Of a stretch of DNA of 64,000 nt, positions 21,095 to 31,790 are shown one piece after another. Each line of letters opens with the position of its first letter. Position 1 is the stretch's first letter. Position numbers and translations under genes: made by a program. This DNA comes from Micrasema longulum (Eukaryota > Arthropoda > Insecta > Trichoptera > Brachycentridae). Below the pieces are notes generated by a model. It worked only from the letters and a program-made list of their open reading frames with translations, was not told the origin of the DNA and ran no database searches. Location of the stretch: positions 246,315-310,314 of the forward strand of contig JAGVSM010002948.1 of assembly GCA_022494885.1 (NCBI GenBank), written 5' to 3'.

Positions 21095-22138
21095 AAATTC
21101 TGTCATTTAAATTTATCCAAAATTGTAAATTAAATATGGGATTGCCCTGAACTATTATCTCTCATCAACTTCAGGGTGCCTGGAAGAATGACTAGACAGG
21201 TGCCACCGTTTTGTAGCAACAATTCACGGACAGTGTATACTTGTAATGCAGTATTAAACAGACTTCATGAACTCGGCAATAGTTATTCCCACGTATCTGA
21301 TGTATTTAGTGTAGGGTATTGTTCCTATAGAACAAACCTTTTGAACTTTTTCAAATATGAATGGTAATTATATTTATTTAATCATGCTACTACTACTACT
21401 ACCATCACGCCATTTCCCCGTAGGGGTAGGCAGAGCGAATGGACCGCCACACACGTCTATCCTGGCATACAATCCTAGCCTCTTCCACATTCATACATCT
21501 TGTCATACATGCCCTTCGGTTCTGTCTGCTTTTGACATGACCAGACTTAAGATTTTGGTTTATCTGATCATGCCACGTCTTCCTTGGTCGTCCTCGTCTA
21601 ACGTTGCCGTTCATTTTTGCCATATATACTTGTTTTACCATTCTCTCGTCGTCCATTCGTTCTACGTGACCAAACCATCTCAGAGACCCTTTCTTAATCT
21701 TATCAATTATACTTGTCTCAGATTTACACTCTCGCCTGATTTCATCATTCGTAACCCTATCATACATTGATTTCCCACACATTCGTCTAAGAGATCGCAC
21801 TTTAACCGCAATTTAATAATGTATTTCATAATATACACAGTTTTTTGTTCACTTTGCCCAGCTGTATGAAACAGTACTTATGATTTTCTTGTTGTATTAC
21901 TGTAGAATGTTTTATTATTTAAACTTTCTACTGAATATGCTGTATAATTTTTAGGTTAATTTTTTAAATATAAATCTTGTATAATTTTTAGGTTTATTAT
22001 TTTTTCATAAATCTTGGGTATAAGGAAATTTACGTTTTAAAAAAAAGAAAAAAAAAGCCAAATATGTTCGTATTATAAATGTTTGTCAAAGGCAGATTGT
22101 CAGCCGTTTATGTTAATAAAATAAAATAAAATAAACTT
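21095..22138 (+). pseudogene. LINE-B 3' end, interrupted by LINE-A
   Basis: Near 21,165-21,364 it encodes the end of an ORF2: PGRMTRQVPPFCSNNSRTVY, TCNAVLNRLHELGNSYSHVS, YRTNLLNFF, then stop. The 3' UTR is split by the LINE-A insertion at 21,387-21,810, resumes at 21,811, and ends in an AATAAAATAAAATAAA tail at 22,115-22,138. An uninterrupted minus-strand copy at 63,205-63,790 confirms the join. The coding end is intact but the copy is 5'-truncated. Confidence 0.85.
21387..21810 (-). mobile_element. LINE-A insertion in LINE-B, 11-bp duplication
   Basis: ATTTAATCATG at 21,376-21,386 and ATTTAATAATG at 21,811-21,821 flank it (one mismatch). It encodes MYDRVTNDEIRRECKSETSI, KKGSLRWFGHVERMDDERMV, GRPRKTWHDQINQNL, RRACMTRCMNVEEAR and WRSIRSAYPYGEMA with no stop over 131 codons, so it is relatively young. 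The 3' tail is (TAG)n on the element's strand. It is 5'-truncated. Confidence 0.9.
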
Positions 22139-22835
22139 GAAATATCTCAGAACTACAAAAATAGACTTAGGCATTTTTTGAAATTGGGCATCTTCTCTCT
22201 AGTCCATTATGTTGTTTTCCAACTCAGCTTATAGAGTTTGGGATACGTTACTATTTTTTTTTTTTCAATATGTATGTATTTGTATGAACAAAAAAAACGT
22301 TAGGAAATTCAAGATACGATTTCAACGAGTTGAAAATTAACGAAATCATGTTAAACTATTTTGTACATCTGCTGTCTATGGGCACATCAGAATTCTATGC
22401 TATTTTCGTAAGAATTGTTCATTGCGCACTGCTAGTAAAAGTTGCCCGTATCATACTTTACTAAATACTTCGATAAATTATGACTTTGGTGCTGGCTAGT
22501 TCCATTTGTGAAGAAACAGTTCTATGGTACAAGGTATTGGCTAATTACCGTAACCTAGAATCAATCAACCATCAGGTTAAGTGCTTTTAATGTGATGTTT
22601 TTATAATAAATTAATAAAAAGATACCATCAATGCCATGCATATTAAATTAGATATAAAAAAGAGGAGATTACCACTGAGGGGAAAACCCAGTCTCAAAAC
22701 TTACTAAAAAATATCGCAAAACGGATATTTCTCTTTATATGTTTCAGAACATATTGGGAGAGCAGTTTTTCAGCAGAAAAGTTTTTCCTCTATCATTCCT
22801 GTTCAAATTATTTTTGTGAGATGTGAGGCAAAATG
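22139..22835. other. AT-rich stretch, nothing recognised
   Basis: No gene or repeat family could be supported. Confidence 0.4.
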
Positions 22836-23020
22836 GTGAATGTTTCACAGTGTGTAAAGTGGCCACTTAAACCAGCCATTGATAGGTCATAAGCCCTGTA
22901 AAAGCCTAGACTTCCATATTCCCTAATTAAAGGTATTCTCCATTCCTGTTGTAATTTGTTAATCTTAACGACTCCCGAGGGGGTGAGATCTAGTCTTTTG
23001 TCTCCAAACATTTGGACAAA
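22836..23020 (-). repeat. R1 fragment
   Basis: The reverse complement contains GGAATATGGAAGTCTAGGCT and GGTTTAAGTGGCCACTTTAC. The left part ends in GACTCCCGAGGGGGTGAGAT, the counterpart of the CTCGGGGGTC end at 21,055. Confidence 0.7.
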
Positions 23021-23109
23021 CTGAAATATTGTAAATATAATATAGTTGTTTTCATTTAATTAGGGATAAGATGTTACGTATTGACTTGAATATTGCATAA
23101 TGAAGTATG

Positions 23110-23475
23110 TTTATTTATTTTCTTTTTTTTTAACGGAAATTGCCCATGTATACAATTTATAGCGTTTAAATATCACACTAAAAGAATAGTTTAAAACATT
23201 AAAAAAAAGAAAAGAAGCATTGACAAACAAAGGGACATCGAGACAAGATCTGGATTATTTATTTAGTGCTCGTTTAAATCGCTGTAAACTTAAACCAAAA
23301 AAGTCCAGATCTTGTCTCGAGTTAACAATACGACAAAGACGTGTCATTGGAGAATTAAGGCTATAGTTTGTTCTATGCTGATTGATGAACAGTATTTCAT
23401 TTTTTCTCAACCTACGAGTCGGAATATTGAATTTTACTTGTCCCAGTAATGATGGGACATCGATTAGTATTAAAA
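23110..23475 (-). pseudogene. LINE-F 3' end
   Basis: It encodes DVPSLLGQVKFNIPTRRLRK, EILFINQHRTNYSLNSPMTR, then SRQDLDFFGLSLQRFKRALN and K-stop, followed by the same stem-forming 3' UTR as at 19.9 kb (stem arms near 23,238-23,255 and 23,301-23,320). The 3' tail faces left, at the T-rich run near 23,115. Confidence 0.8.
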
Positions 23476-23739
23476 TCCCAAAGTTATTATATAGAACATT
23501 TATAAAACAGCTGTGGAATATGTATAGATATATTATTATTATTATATTATTTCATAATTTTGTAATAGAACACTGTATGATAATCGTATTTATATTTATG
23601 TTTATAAAAGGCATTTGTGCCGTGTTCGCACTAAAAAATAAATAATAACTTGTCATTTCTCCATTAATATCTATGAGTTTGGATTGACTCTAAATAATCT
23701 TTTTCAAAAAATGCATACTATACGAGTAAGAAAATCGCA

Positions 23740-24420
23740 AAGAAGGTATCCCTGTTAGGAAGGATAAGGAATAAATTAGACATTAAAACCTCTCTGCTGA
23801 TATTTAAAAGTATTATCGTTCCCCACATTGATTATTGCTCCAGTATATTTAAGTAATGAAGGAGATCGAAAGAGACTCCAAATAATACTAAGATGTGGGA
23901 GACGAACAAATGTTAAGAAAATGATTCAACTTCTAGATATCATGACAATTGATCAAAGAATCAAATTCAATGTTGCCAATGAAATAAACAAAATTATTAA
24001 AGGAATAGTTCCGAGATATTTTCAAAATAAACTAAAAAATAATGAGTTCTTTCATAACTATGCAACAAGAGGATCTCAAAATATAAGACTGGAAAAGAAA
24101 TCAAATGTCCCAGAACTGCCTTATGTACAAGGGAATAAAATTATTTGAAGAAATGCCAGAAAGCATAAAAAATGAAATAAATGTAAATATATTTAAAATT
24201 AAATGCAAAAAGTATATATGTGAAAAATATTAGGTAGTATATAGTGTAAATAGTGAATATAATTAATGAAAATGTACATATGAAACAGTTAATATTATAA
24301 ATTAGGATACTAAGTGTATAATAGTGATAAATAATGTTAGAATAAGTATAGATGTAAATATTGTGTTGTAAATATATATTAGACTATGTTATATAGAACT
24401 AAATAAATAAATACAATAAA
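23740..24420 (+). pseudogene. LINE-G fragment, ORF2 C-terminus and 3' UTR
   Basis: It reads NKLDIKTSLLIFKSIIVPHI, DYCSSI, then after a frame change LQIILRCGRRTNVKKMIQLL, DIMTIDQRIKFNVANEINKI, KGIVPRYFQNKLKNNEFFHN and YATRGSQNIR; a further shift gives KGIKLFEEMPESIKNEINVN. This is the usual thumb-to-end order in a CR1/jockey-like LINE. The AT-rich 3' UTR ends in ATAAATAAATAC at 24,405. Confidence 0.8.
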
Positions 24421-24689
24421 TTATGGGCTAAGATTTTCTATATTCCTCCGTAATGCATTTACGTATAGGATAAAATATTATTTTATATTATTTATATCTT
24501 TATTTTATTCACATTATATTAATGTAACATTTGCTGAGACACAAATCCCAACTCAGTGGAACTTGTCGACGGTACTGAACATGCTTTCGGTAAAGCAAAG
24601 AATAACTTTAAATACTTAAGTGTTAATATTAGAAAAAATACTGCCCGAATACATGTTTTGTGATGTTCTGCGTAATTTTATTTTATTTT
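24421..24689 (+). other. Spacer with a short LINE-like remnant
   Basis: Near 24,560-24,640 a frame reads DGTEHAFGKAKNNFKYLSVN, which may be a piece of another LINE polymerase (the FKYL motif). It is too short to classify. Confidence 0.35.
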
Positions 24690-25437
24690 ATTTTATTAGG
24701 TAATTTAACAAAGATACATACTAGAAAACATACAATTTGAAAGCATTCATCGATACAATTTTACATGAATATATAATATATCTTCAATTATAAAATCACG
24801 CAAAATAGATTTATATATTAAGATGTAATACATATTTTTGAATATTTTTTTATACAGGATACAATGCAATTAAAAATAAGTTTTACGTGTGTACTTATAA
24901 AATAAGATTTATTCTTAAGAAATTATTCGCAAAAGCTGAGAGAGTTGTGTCAATTTCATTGTTTCGGCAGTATATATTATATTCCCGACACATGCGGGCC
25001 ATAGGTGTGTGGTATGTAGCATTATTTGAAAACAAAGGCAGTTTAAATATTTCCCGATGTCTGAGTGTTCTCAATGCCGCATTTGTTTGTATTTTATTTA
25101 GGAGGTTAGTGTCTACTTTGTAGTTTAATATTTTATACAGAAATTTTATATCGAAAACTACGCGGCGTTTTATCAGAGAATTAAAATGAAAAAGATTTAG
25201 AAGTTGCTCGTAATTTGAATTTGAACGTGGGTTAGAAATTTGGAACTTATACAAAAGGTACTTTAAGAACTTTTTTGAACAGATTCTATTGAATTTATAT
25301 GATTTTGATATTGCGGACTCCATACGCATGAGGCATACTCAAGATTACTGAGAATCAAACTCATATATAGACATATGACAGTTTCCAGTTTCCAGTTTTT
25401 CAAAGGGTTTGGTTACTCTCTTTAGGAATCCCAGTAG
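24690..25437 (-). pseudogene. LINE-H fragment, ORF2 thumb to C-terminus
   Basis: From the minisatellite edge leftwards the minus strand encodes RKSLKLLGFLKRVTKPFEKL, LYMSLILSNLEYASCVWSPQ, INSIES, then FNSLIKRRVVFDIKFLYKIL, NYKVDTNLLNKI and YHTPMARMCREYN. The ATTTTATTTTATTTTATT run at 24,675-24,700 is its tail. Upstream codons (RKSLK) merge directly into the 36-bp tandem array. Confidence 0.8.
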
Positions 25438-26432
25438 CTTAAGTGACTTACGAGTTATTTAATCTATATGATGCTTACGTGACTTACGAGTTATTTAATC
25501 TAAATGATGCTTAAGTGACTTACGAGTTATTTAATCTATATGATGCTTAAGTGACTTACGAGTTATTTAATCTATATGACGCTTAAGTGACTTACGAGTT
25601 ATTTAATCTATATGATGCTTAAGTGACTTACGAGTTATTTAATCTATATGATGCTTAAGTGACTTACGAGTTATTTAATCTATATGATGCTTAAGTGACT
25701 TACTGTTATTTAATCTATATGATGCTTAAGTGACTTACGAGTTATTTAACCTATATGATGCTTAAGTGACTTACGAGTTATTTAATCTATATGATGCTTA
25801 CGTGACTTACGAGTTATTTAATCTAAATGATGCTTAAGTGACTTACGAGTTATTTAATCTATATGATGCTTAAGTGACTTACGAGTTATTTAATCTATAT
25901 GACGCTTAAGTGACTTACGAGTTATTTAATCTATATGATGCTTAAGTGACTTACGAGTTATTTAATCTATATGATGCTTAAGTGACTTACGAGTTATTTA
26001 ATCTATATGATGCTTAAGTGACTTACGAGTTATTTAATCTATATGATGCTTAAGTGACTTACTGTTATTTAATCTATATGATGCTTAAGTGACTTACGAG
26101 TTATTTAATCTATATGATGCTAAAGTGACTTACGAGTTATTTAATCTATATGATGCTTAAGTGACTTACTGTTATTTAATCTATATGATGCTTAAGTGAC
26201 TTACGAGTTATTTAATCTATATGATGCTTAAGTGACATACTGCCATTTAATCTATATGATGCTTAAGTGACTTACGACTTATTTAATCTATATGATGCTT
26301 AAGTGACTTACTGTTATTTGATCTATATGATGCTTAAGTGACTTACGAGTTATTTAATCTATACGATGCTTAAGTGACTTACGAGTTATGTAATCTATAT
26401 GATGCTTAAGTGACTTACGAGTTATGTAATAA
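25436..26432. repeat. 36-bp minisatellite, about 28 copies
   Basis: The unit is CTTAAGTGACTTACGAGTTA then TTTAATCTATATGATG, 36 bp, with single-base variants and a 35-bp variant (ACTGTTATT for ACGAGTTATT). A pair of rare variants (GCTTACGTG and TATATGACG) recurs 323 bp apart (25,474 to 25,797; 25,578 to 25,901). 323 equals eight 36-bp units plus one 35-bp unit, so a block was duplicated. Read on the minus strand, each unit is 12 codons in the same phase as the adjoining LINE-H frame. Confidence 0.95.
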
Positions 26433-26439
26433 CAAAATC

Positions 26440-26600
26440 CTACGAGGGGAGGTGAAGGTTTCAGACTCCCCGAAACAAGAATCCAGGCAACTCGTAACAA
26501 TCTGTATCATAAAGGACATAAGATGTTTAATGAGTTGCCTGCGGAGATTAGGGATGCTGGGTCTATCGCTTCGTTTGTGGGATGGCGATGACTTTTGTTA
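26440..26600 (+). pseudogene. LINE ORF2 C-terminal fragment
   Basis: It encodes TRGGEGFRLPETRIQATRNN, then LYHKGHKMFNELPAEIRDAG and SIASF, the last block of a CR1/jockey-type ORF2. It is abutted on the left by the minisatellite. An alternative frame over the same bases is longer but shows no family pattern. Confidence 0.65.
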
Positions 26601-26682
26601 TAAACAAACATCTATATGGGTATAGAGTCGTCGGAAAGCGTCTGGATTTTATAACAATGTTTTGTTTTTTAAATTATTTATA

Positions 26683-26714
26683 AATATATTTATATATATA
26701 TATATATATATATT
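26683..26714. repeat. (TA)n microsatellite
   Basis: Alternating TA run of about 30 bp between the LINE fragment and the host gene. Confidence 0.9.
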
Positions 26715-26985
26715 GTGTATTAGTTAAGGTATAACTAGATGTTCAAATTTTAATTTTAATGTTCACTAACTTCATTCTGTTTTTTATTATCTACTATAAT
26801 GGACTTATTAATTACGCATTTGTATCAACACGCTTCTCTTTAATTGATTATTATTATAATAAATGGTCTAATGTTTTGTTGTGCCGTCGCTTTTTGGGGC
26901 CTCTCGTAGCCTGTGTAAAAGGAAGTGAAATATTCATGAACGTTTTTATGTAGCTGTTAATTTGATATTTCTATTTTCTTTCCAG

Positions 26986-27451
26986 ACGGGTGGAGTCCAC
27001 ATGCAAGGCCGGCGCAGACTCACGACGCGTGCCATCCTCGCCATGACCGCGAAACGCTCAACGTATCATTGGAAGAAATTGTCCAACTGAGACTCCACTT
27101 TCTCATTCGGACGATTCATTCCCAACCGACATGAATATTCATAACTTCATAATTGAAACAAATAAAAAAGAGATTCGCTTTGATCAAGAACCGTGAAATT
27201 GATACGCCTTGACTTATATTCCAAGGTTTCAAACGAAAAACAATGAGATATAAGCGAATCAATTAAACAGTCGTGGCGGAGTTAAAATTTCACGGTCAGA
27301 AGACGCGAAAATAAACAATGGAGACGTTTTTCGTAAACCGTCGCAGGTTCATTGAGAGGTTTATCGTCCGCGATCATTGCAATGCCGGCGCATCCGAGAA
27401 GCGATAGTGCACGCGGGGGGGATCCTTCACGCCCGAGTTGACGCCGACACC
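26986..27451 (+). promoter_or_regulatory. Probable 5' leader of the host gene, with four upstream ORFs
   Basis: A pyrimidine-rich stretch ending in TTTCTTTCCAG (to 26,985) is a good splice acceptor, after which CpG content rises. Before the main ATG at 27,452 there are ATG-started frames at 27,001-27,090 (29 codons), 27,131-27,196 (21), 27,243-27,266 (7) and 27,318-27,407 (29), all closed by stops. Complementary segments GATTCGCTT (27,172) with AAGCGAATC (27,252) and ACCGTGAAATT (27,190) with AATTTCACGGT (27,286) interleave. That this all lies in mature mRNA is an inference from the acceptor; a transcription start inside the stretch is also possible. Confidence 0.5.
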
Positions 27452-28662
27452 ATGACAATGCGGGGGACCTCCGGCAAGCATTCTCTCTTCAGTCGGCACC
27501 GCGCCAGCAGCGTGGAGATCGAGCTGGCCAGGACCCCGTACGCCTTCACGCCCAAGCCCCGCGACGACCCGCCGGACATCCTGAGCCCGAGGCTTATCGG
27601 TCCGGAGCTCACGTCCGAAGACCCGGAGGCGTTGAAGAGAGCTAGAGAACAAATCCTGGACCCGTTCGAAGACGACATCAACGTCAGGCTAGCGAAAGAA
27701 CGCCTGTTCGGCGGGTATTCGAGAACTGGAAGCAGGGCGTCTTCGCCTACGATATTTCCGTCAAATGTCGACTTCGAGAGGCGGTTGAAGAACGACCCCG
27801 CTCGCTTTGAAAACGCCAATTTCGGAAGAAACGTCTTCGACAGTACTTCTAACTTCTCCGATAAGTTGAGCGACTCGAGTTCTGTTGCTACTCAAAATGC
27901 AAATAAAGTCGGTGATCCTAAATTTAGTAGCGAAGTTCAAGTTAGATCTGGCTCGAGAAACGCTGACACTTCCGCGCCTGTGAAACTTCAAAGCAATGAT
28001 TCCGGATCAGACAAAAGCTCCAACGTTAGTGACCGATCTAATCTAAGTGTCGTAAATTCGAAAGACAATCGACGAACGAGTGATGCTAGTTCCAACGCGA
28101 GTGTTAACAAAACACCACCGATCAAAGCGAAGCAGGTTGTGATCCAAAGAAATTTCGGATCAGATCGAAGCGGGTCGTTAGAAATTATAGAAACAGACGA
28201 AAGTGCGAACAAAATTGAGAAAAAAGACAAAGTGGACGAGCTGAAAAAACAGGTAAAGATCAGCGAAGAGCCCGCGTTCAAAGTCAGGGAGTTTGTGCAT
28301 CTTAAAACTGATTTCAACGAAAGTGATTTTATCAGCAGGCAAGACAGCCTGAAAGTCAGCAGCGTCGGGTTGGAGAAATACAAAAAAAGCAGAGCCTTGG
28401 CGGAAGGGTTCACGAATCGATTTTACCAAAATCTCAAGAGAGATGTCAGCGAGGAGAGCGGCGACACAGTGGACTACGGCAGTGGTGCGAAGTTCAGTGA
28501 AGATGTGAAGACGGGCAGTGTGGGCCACTTCCCGCCGAGGGCGAAAAAGGATCCCGCGCACAATGCGGAGGCCTTCAAAGTCCTGGGACATCCTGCTTCC
28601 ATTGTTCCTACAGCGTCAGTAGACCTGGAGTCCGTGACGTCATCCACGACTTCTTCATTCAA
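27452..28662 (+). CDS. Host gene, first large coding exon (disordered Ser/Asp/Lys-rich protein)
   Basis: The chosen start is the ATG at 27,452 (context ACACCATGA). The frame is open further up only to a stop at 27,353, without another in-frame ATG. It encodes 403 residues plus two bases of a split codon. The first 100 residues look most constrained: SVEIELARTPYAFTPKPRDD, DILSPRLIGPELTSEDPEAL, LDPFEDDINVRLAKERLFGG. The remainder is Ser/Asn/Asp/Lys-rich and probably disordered, with a charged segment near residues 255-330. The exon ends TTCAA with GTAAGC after it (donor at 28,663); the two spare bases AA join G at 31,820 to give Lys-404, so the reading phase is kept. Codon use is richer in GC than the surrounding repeats. 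I do not recognise the gene. Confidence 0.85.
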
Positions 28663-28994
28663 GTAAGCCAATTCGAGAACCGATGAATTTTTTAAAAATA
28701 GATTCTCTTTTTTTAGTTTTTTCTCATTACACTATCATCATCTTCATTCCATGTCCACTCCCTAGTTGGAGTATGTCGTATCCACAAAGACCCTCCGACC
28801 ATCTCTGTCCGCCGCACTGTGGAAAATGGTAGAACAACGGCATATCAGAAGTGATTTTTCAATACATTTCACATTTCAATAGAGTTTTTAAATAGTTTGA
28901 GAGTCAAACCATAAAATAATGTTAGAATTTTAAATAAAGTAAATACAATACATTTTTTTCAATGCCAGAAACTGTATTTTTTTACGGAAACCAT

Positions 28995-29285
28995 TTTAAA
29001 TCTAACAATGTTTGAGTATGTCCAAATACTAGCAGACTGGCTGGATTTCCTCCCTAGGGAGTTATTCATATTTAAATTTATTTCAACAGAGGGGGAAAAC
29101 ATTTTTGAGAAGGGAATATGGAAGTCTAGGCATTTACAGGTCTTATGACCTGTTATCGGCTGGTTTAAGTGGCCACTTTAAGCACTGTGGAACAGATCAT
29201 AAGCCCTGTAAATGCCTAGACTTCCATATTCCCTTCTCAAAAATGTTTTCCCACTCTGTTGAAATAAATTTAAACATTTTAAATC
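28995..29285. repeat. Palindromic R1 pair in the intron
   Basis: The left arm (about 29,085-29,155) has GAAAACATTTTTGAGAAGGG and GGAAGTCTAGGCATTTACAG. The right arm (about 29,205-29,275) is its reverse complement (CTGTAAATGCCTAGACTTCC, then CCCTTCTCAAAAATGTTTTC). The arms are about 70 bp with few mismatches and a loop of about 50 bp. Confidence 0.8.
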
Positions 29286-29555
29286 TGTTCACTTAATCAC
29301 TTTCAAAGATAATTTCTTATTAAAAGCATTACATATATATCTGAAAAGTTCATCTTTTAAACATCATAAAAAAACTTAAATTATTTTTTTTCTTTATATT
29401 TACATTTAAATAATTAAACAATATAATAAAAAAAAAATATAATTAAATTCTTCGAGACTTTTGACAGTCACCCACGTGTTCTCATGGTTTACATTTAATA
29501 TTGTTTTGTAGTCTATGTATTCATAAAAAAACATTTACAAAAATTAGCCGCCAAA

Positions 29556-29569
<14 letters not shown>

Positions 29570-29586
<17 letters not shown>

Positions 29587-30240
29587 AAATTTTATTGATA
29601 AACCCTTACGGGTTACATACATTTAACAAAATGTTTTCACTTTTAAAATTCACATTCTACTGTTAATAATAATATTATTAACATCTTTTGTAAAGGTTGT
29701 CTGAGTCTTTTGTTTAGTTTTGTCTGGTAGTTTATTGTATAATTTCAGTCCATGGTTTATAAGTCTCGATTGTCCTTTTCTCGTTTTAAAAGATTGTATA
29801 TGATATTTTTCTGATTTTCTCGTATTGTGTTCATGTTTACTACAATTTTTTTCAAGTTTTAATTCTTCGTCTACAATTACATCAGTGGCTAATTTATGGA
29901 TAAATTTTAATGATTCTAGTTTAAAGAGTTCAGTTACGTTTAATTGTTTAGTTTGTTCAAAAAGTTCTTTAGTTGCTGTTAGATAGGGAAGGTCATATAC
30001 TAACTTTAATATTTTATTTTGATGTCTTTGTAGTCTGTTTATGTCATTTTGATATCCTGTTCCCCATAGTAGTTGCATATAACATATTTTAGTTTTAACA
30101 TATGCTTCAAACATTAAAATTTTTTCCTTTATTGGAACAAAGTTTTTGATTTTAAAAAATAGACTCGATAAAGTTGCCACTTTGCTAATTAAATTGTTGA
30201 TATGAATTGTCCATGTCAATTGTCTGTCTATTGTTAGTAT
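29570..30240 (-). pseudogene. LINE-J fragment, ORF2 C-terminal 189 codons
   Basis: The minus strand encodes LTWTIHINNLISKVATLSSL with MTW in place of LTW at the first codon shown here, then LFFKIKNFVPIKEKI, YCMQLLWG-like CYMQLLWGTGYQNDINRLQR, HQNKILKLVYDLP, HNTRKSEKYHIQSFKTRKGQ and LINHGLKLYNKLPDKTKQ. This matches the thumb and C-terminus of a CR1/jockey-like LINE. The frame is open for 189 codons, so the copy is not very old, but it is 5'-truncated. The AT-rich tail faces left near 29,570. Confidence 0.85.
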
Positions 30241-30404
30241 TGTGAAGTTATTGTGAAAAATGTGGTAAAAGACAGAAAACCAAACACCGCTATCTAACCG
30301 GTTTCAAATGTAGACTACTCGTATTTATAAAAAATATTTTTGAATTAGTTTGTTATTCGTTATTGATTCATTTATTGATATTATTGCTAGGTATTTGTCA
30401 TTTT

Positions 30405-30801
30405 ATAACAAACAAACAAACAAACAAACAAACAAACCATCACCCTGTTTCTCCGAAGGGGTAGTCAGAGAAAAAGAACGCCAAATCACTCTATCTTTGC
30501 ACACAGACCTCGCTTCCTCTATATTCATACATCTTCTCATGCACGCACGCCGATTATTCCTACTTTTGACATGTCCATCTTCAAGTATTTGACGGACTTG
30601 ATCGTGCCATGTCTTTCTCGGTCTTCCTCGTTTTCTGCATCCATCAACATTCGCAGCGCAGATCCTTTTAGCCGTTTTTTCGCTGTCCATTTGCTCTACG
30701 TGTCCAAACCAACGCAGCACCCCTTTCTTGGTTCTGTCGATAATGCGTGTCTCAGCCTTACACACTTCGCGGATGTCGACATTTGTGCATCTATCATACA
30801 T
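30405..30801 (-). pseudogene. LINE-A copy in the intron, (TTTG)n tail
   Basis: It encodes MYDRCTNVDIREVCKAETRI, RTKKGVLRWFGHVEQMDSEK, GRPRKTWHDQVRQIL, KSRNNRRACMRRCMNIEEAR and VIWRSFSLTTPSEKQGDG. The tail is a CAAA repeat on the plus strand (30,407-30,438). The frame is open, and the copy is 5'-truncated at about 30,805. Confidence 0.88.
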
Positions 30802-30814
30802 CGTTTTACCACAT

Positions 30815-31225
30815 ATTTAATTTAATTTAATTTAATTTAACGCTTTATATACTTATACAATATATATACATAAAAGGGCGGGCGTATTGCCTTAAGGCAA
30901 TTTCTTCCTACATACCCAAACCGTTCAGTTTGAGAAAATTACAATTACATGGACATATTTAATTAGCCAATTACAACAGTTATATGGTACAAGAATCTGA
31001 ACAAAAACAACATAAAATTATGTAGCAAAAATATACAATAAAAAAAATAAAAAATAATAAAGATCATGGTTTATTTTATTTTTTATTTTTGTCAAATTTT
31101 TTTTGTCAAAAAATAATAAATACTTTATCTACTACATACACAATTAGCAAATTACAACAGGGATGGAGAATAACTTAAAGTAGGGAATATGGAAGTCAAG
31201 GCATTTACAGGACTTATGGCCTGTC
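30815..31225 (-). repeat. R6 LINE 3'-end copy and R1 scrap
   Basis: An ATTTAATTTAATTTAATTTA tail (30,816-30,840) leads into GGGCGGGCGTATTGCC and CCCAAACCGTTCAG, shared with 31,260-31,330. The right end carries an R1 scrap (31,150-31,225, GGGAATATGGAAGTC). Confidence 0.7.
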
Positions 31226-31790
31226 GTTTATTTATTTGACAGTTTATATACATACACAATATATATACATAGAAGGGCGGGCATATTGCCTTAAGGAAAT
31301 TTCTTCCTACCTACCCAAACCGTTCAGATTGAGAAAATTATAAATACGAGTACATGGACATATTGAATCTTACAATTTTATACAAAAATTAAAAACAAAT
31401 ATTAACAAAATAAAAATATATAAAAAAACACTATACTATGAAGAGAGGATAGGGGATGTGAAGGAAAAAAGAAGGATAAAGGAACAATTCAAATACTTAG
31501 ATAGTGACATTTCAATCTTGACTTAAATGTAAATAAAGAAGAGGCGTCTCTAACATTAGTGGGTAGATTATTACACAATCGAGCGGCTACTACTGTAAAA
31601 GAGGAAGCAAAAAAATTAGAGCGATGACAAGGTATTAAAAAGGTTCTCATTCTCCCGAAGGATCGCATTGCGACAGCATTTAACCTACTTTCATCATCAT
31701 TTTTCTGCAGTGCAGTTGCGGTGTTTAAAACGTACACATCATTGATGTTGCGTGTAGTGTGCAATCGCACTTCTTTTGAACAAATCATTT
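31226..31790 (-). pseudogene. LINE-K (R6) 3' end, possibly chimeric with LINE-A
   Basis: The minus-strand frame 31,788-31,489 reads KNDDESRLNAVAMRSFGRM, a block otherwise typical of LINE-A, and then PCHRSNFFASSFTVVAARLC, NNLPTNVRDASSLFTFKSRL and KCHYLSI-stop, the classic NNLP...SL..FK...L end of a jockey/CR1 ORF2. The AT-rich tail faces left at 31,226. It ends only about 30 bp before the splice acceptor of the next host exon. Confidence 0.75.

Noticed and set aside
21357..21770. 137-codon plus-strand frame
   Set aside because: It is antisense to the LINE-A insertion, which has the real motifs (RWFGHVERM, GRPRKTWHDQ).
25436..26432. CRISPR-like array
   Set aside because: The units are contiguous without unique spacers, and the DNA is clearly eukaryotic; it is a minisatellite.
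27377..27451. Upstream extension of the host coding exon to 27,377
   Set aside because: It would start at TTG. The first in-frame ATG after the stop at 27,353 is at 27,452.
28178..28591. Minus-strand open frames over both host exons
   Set aside because: They are long only because the opposite strand has a biased codon composition; none has a family pattern.
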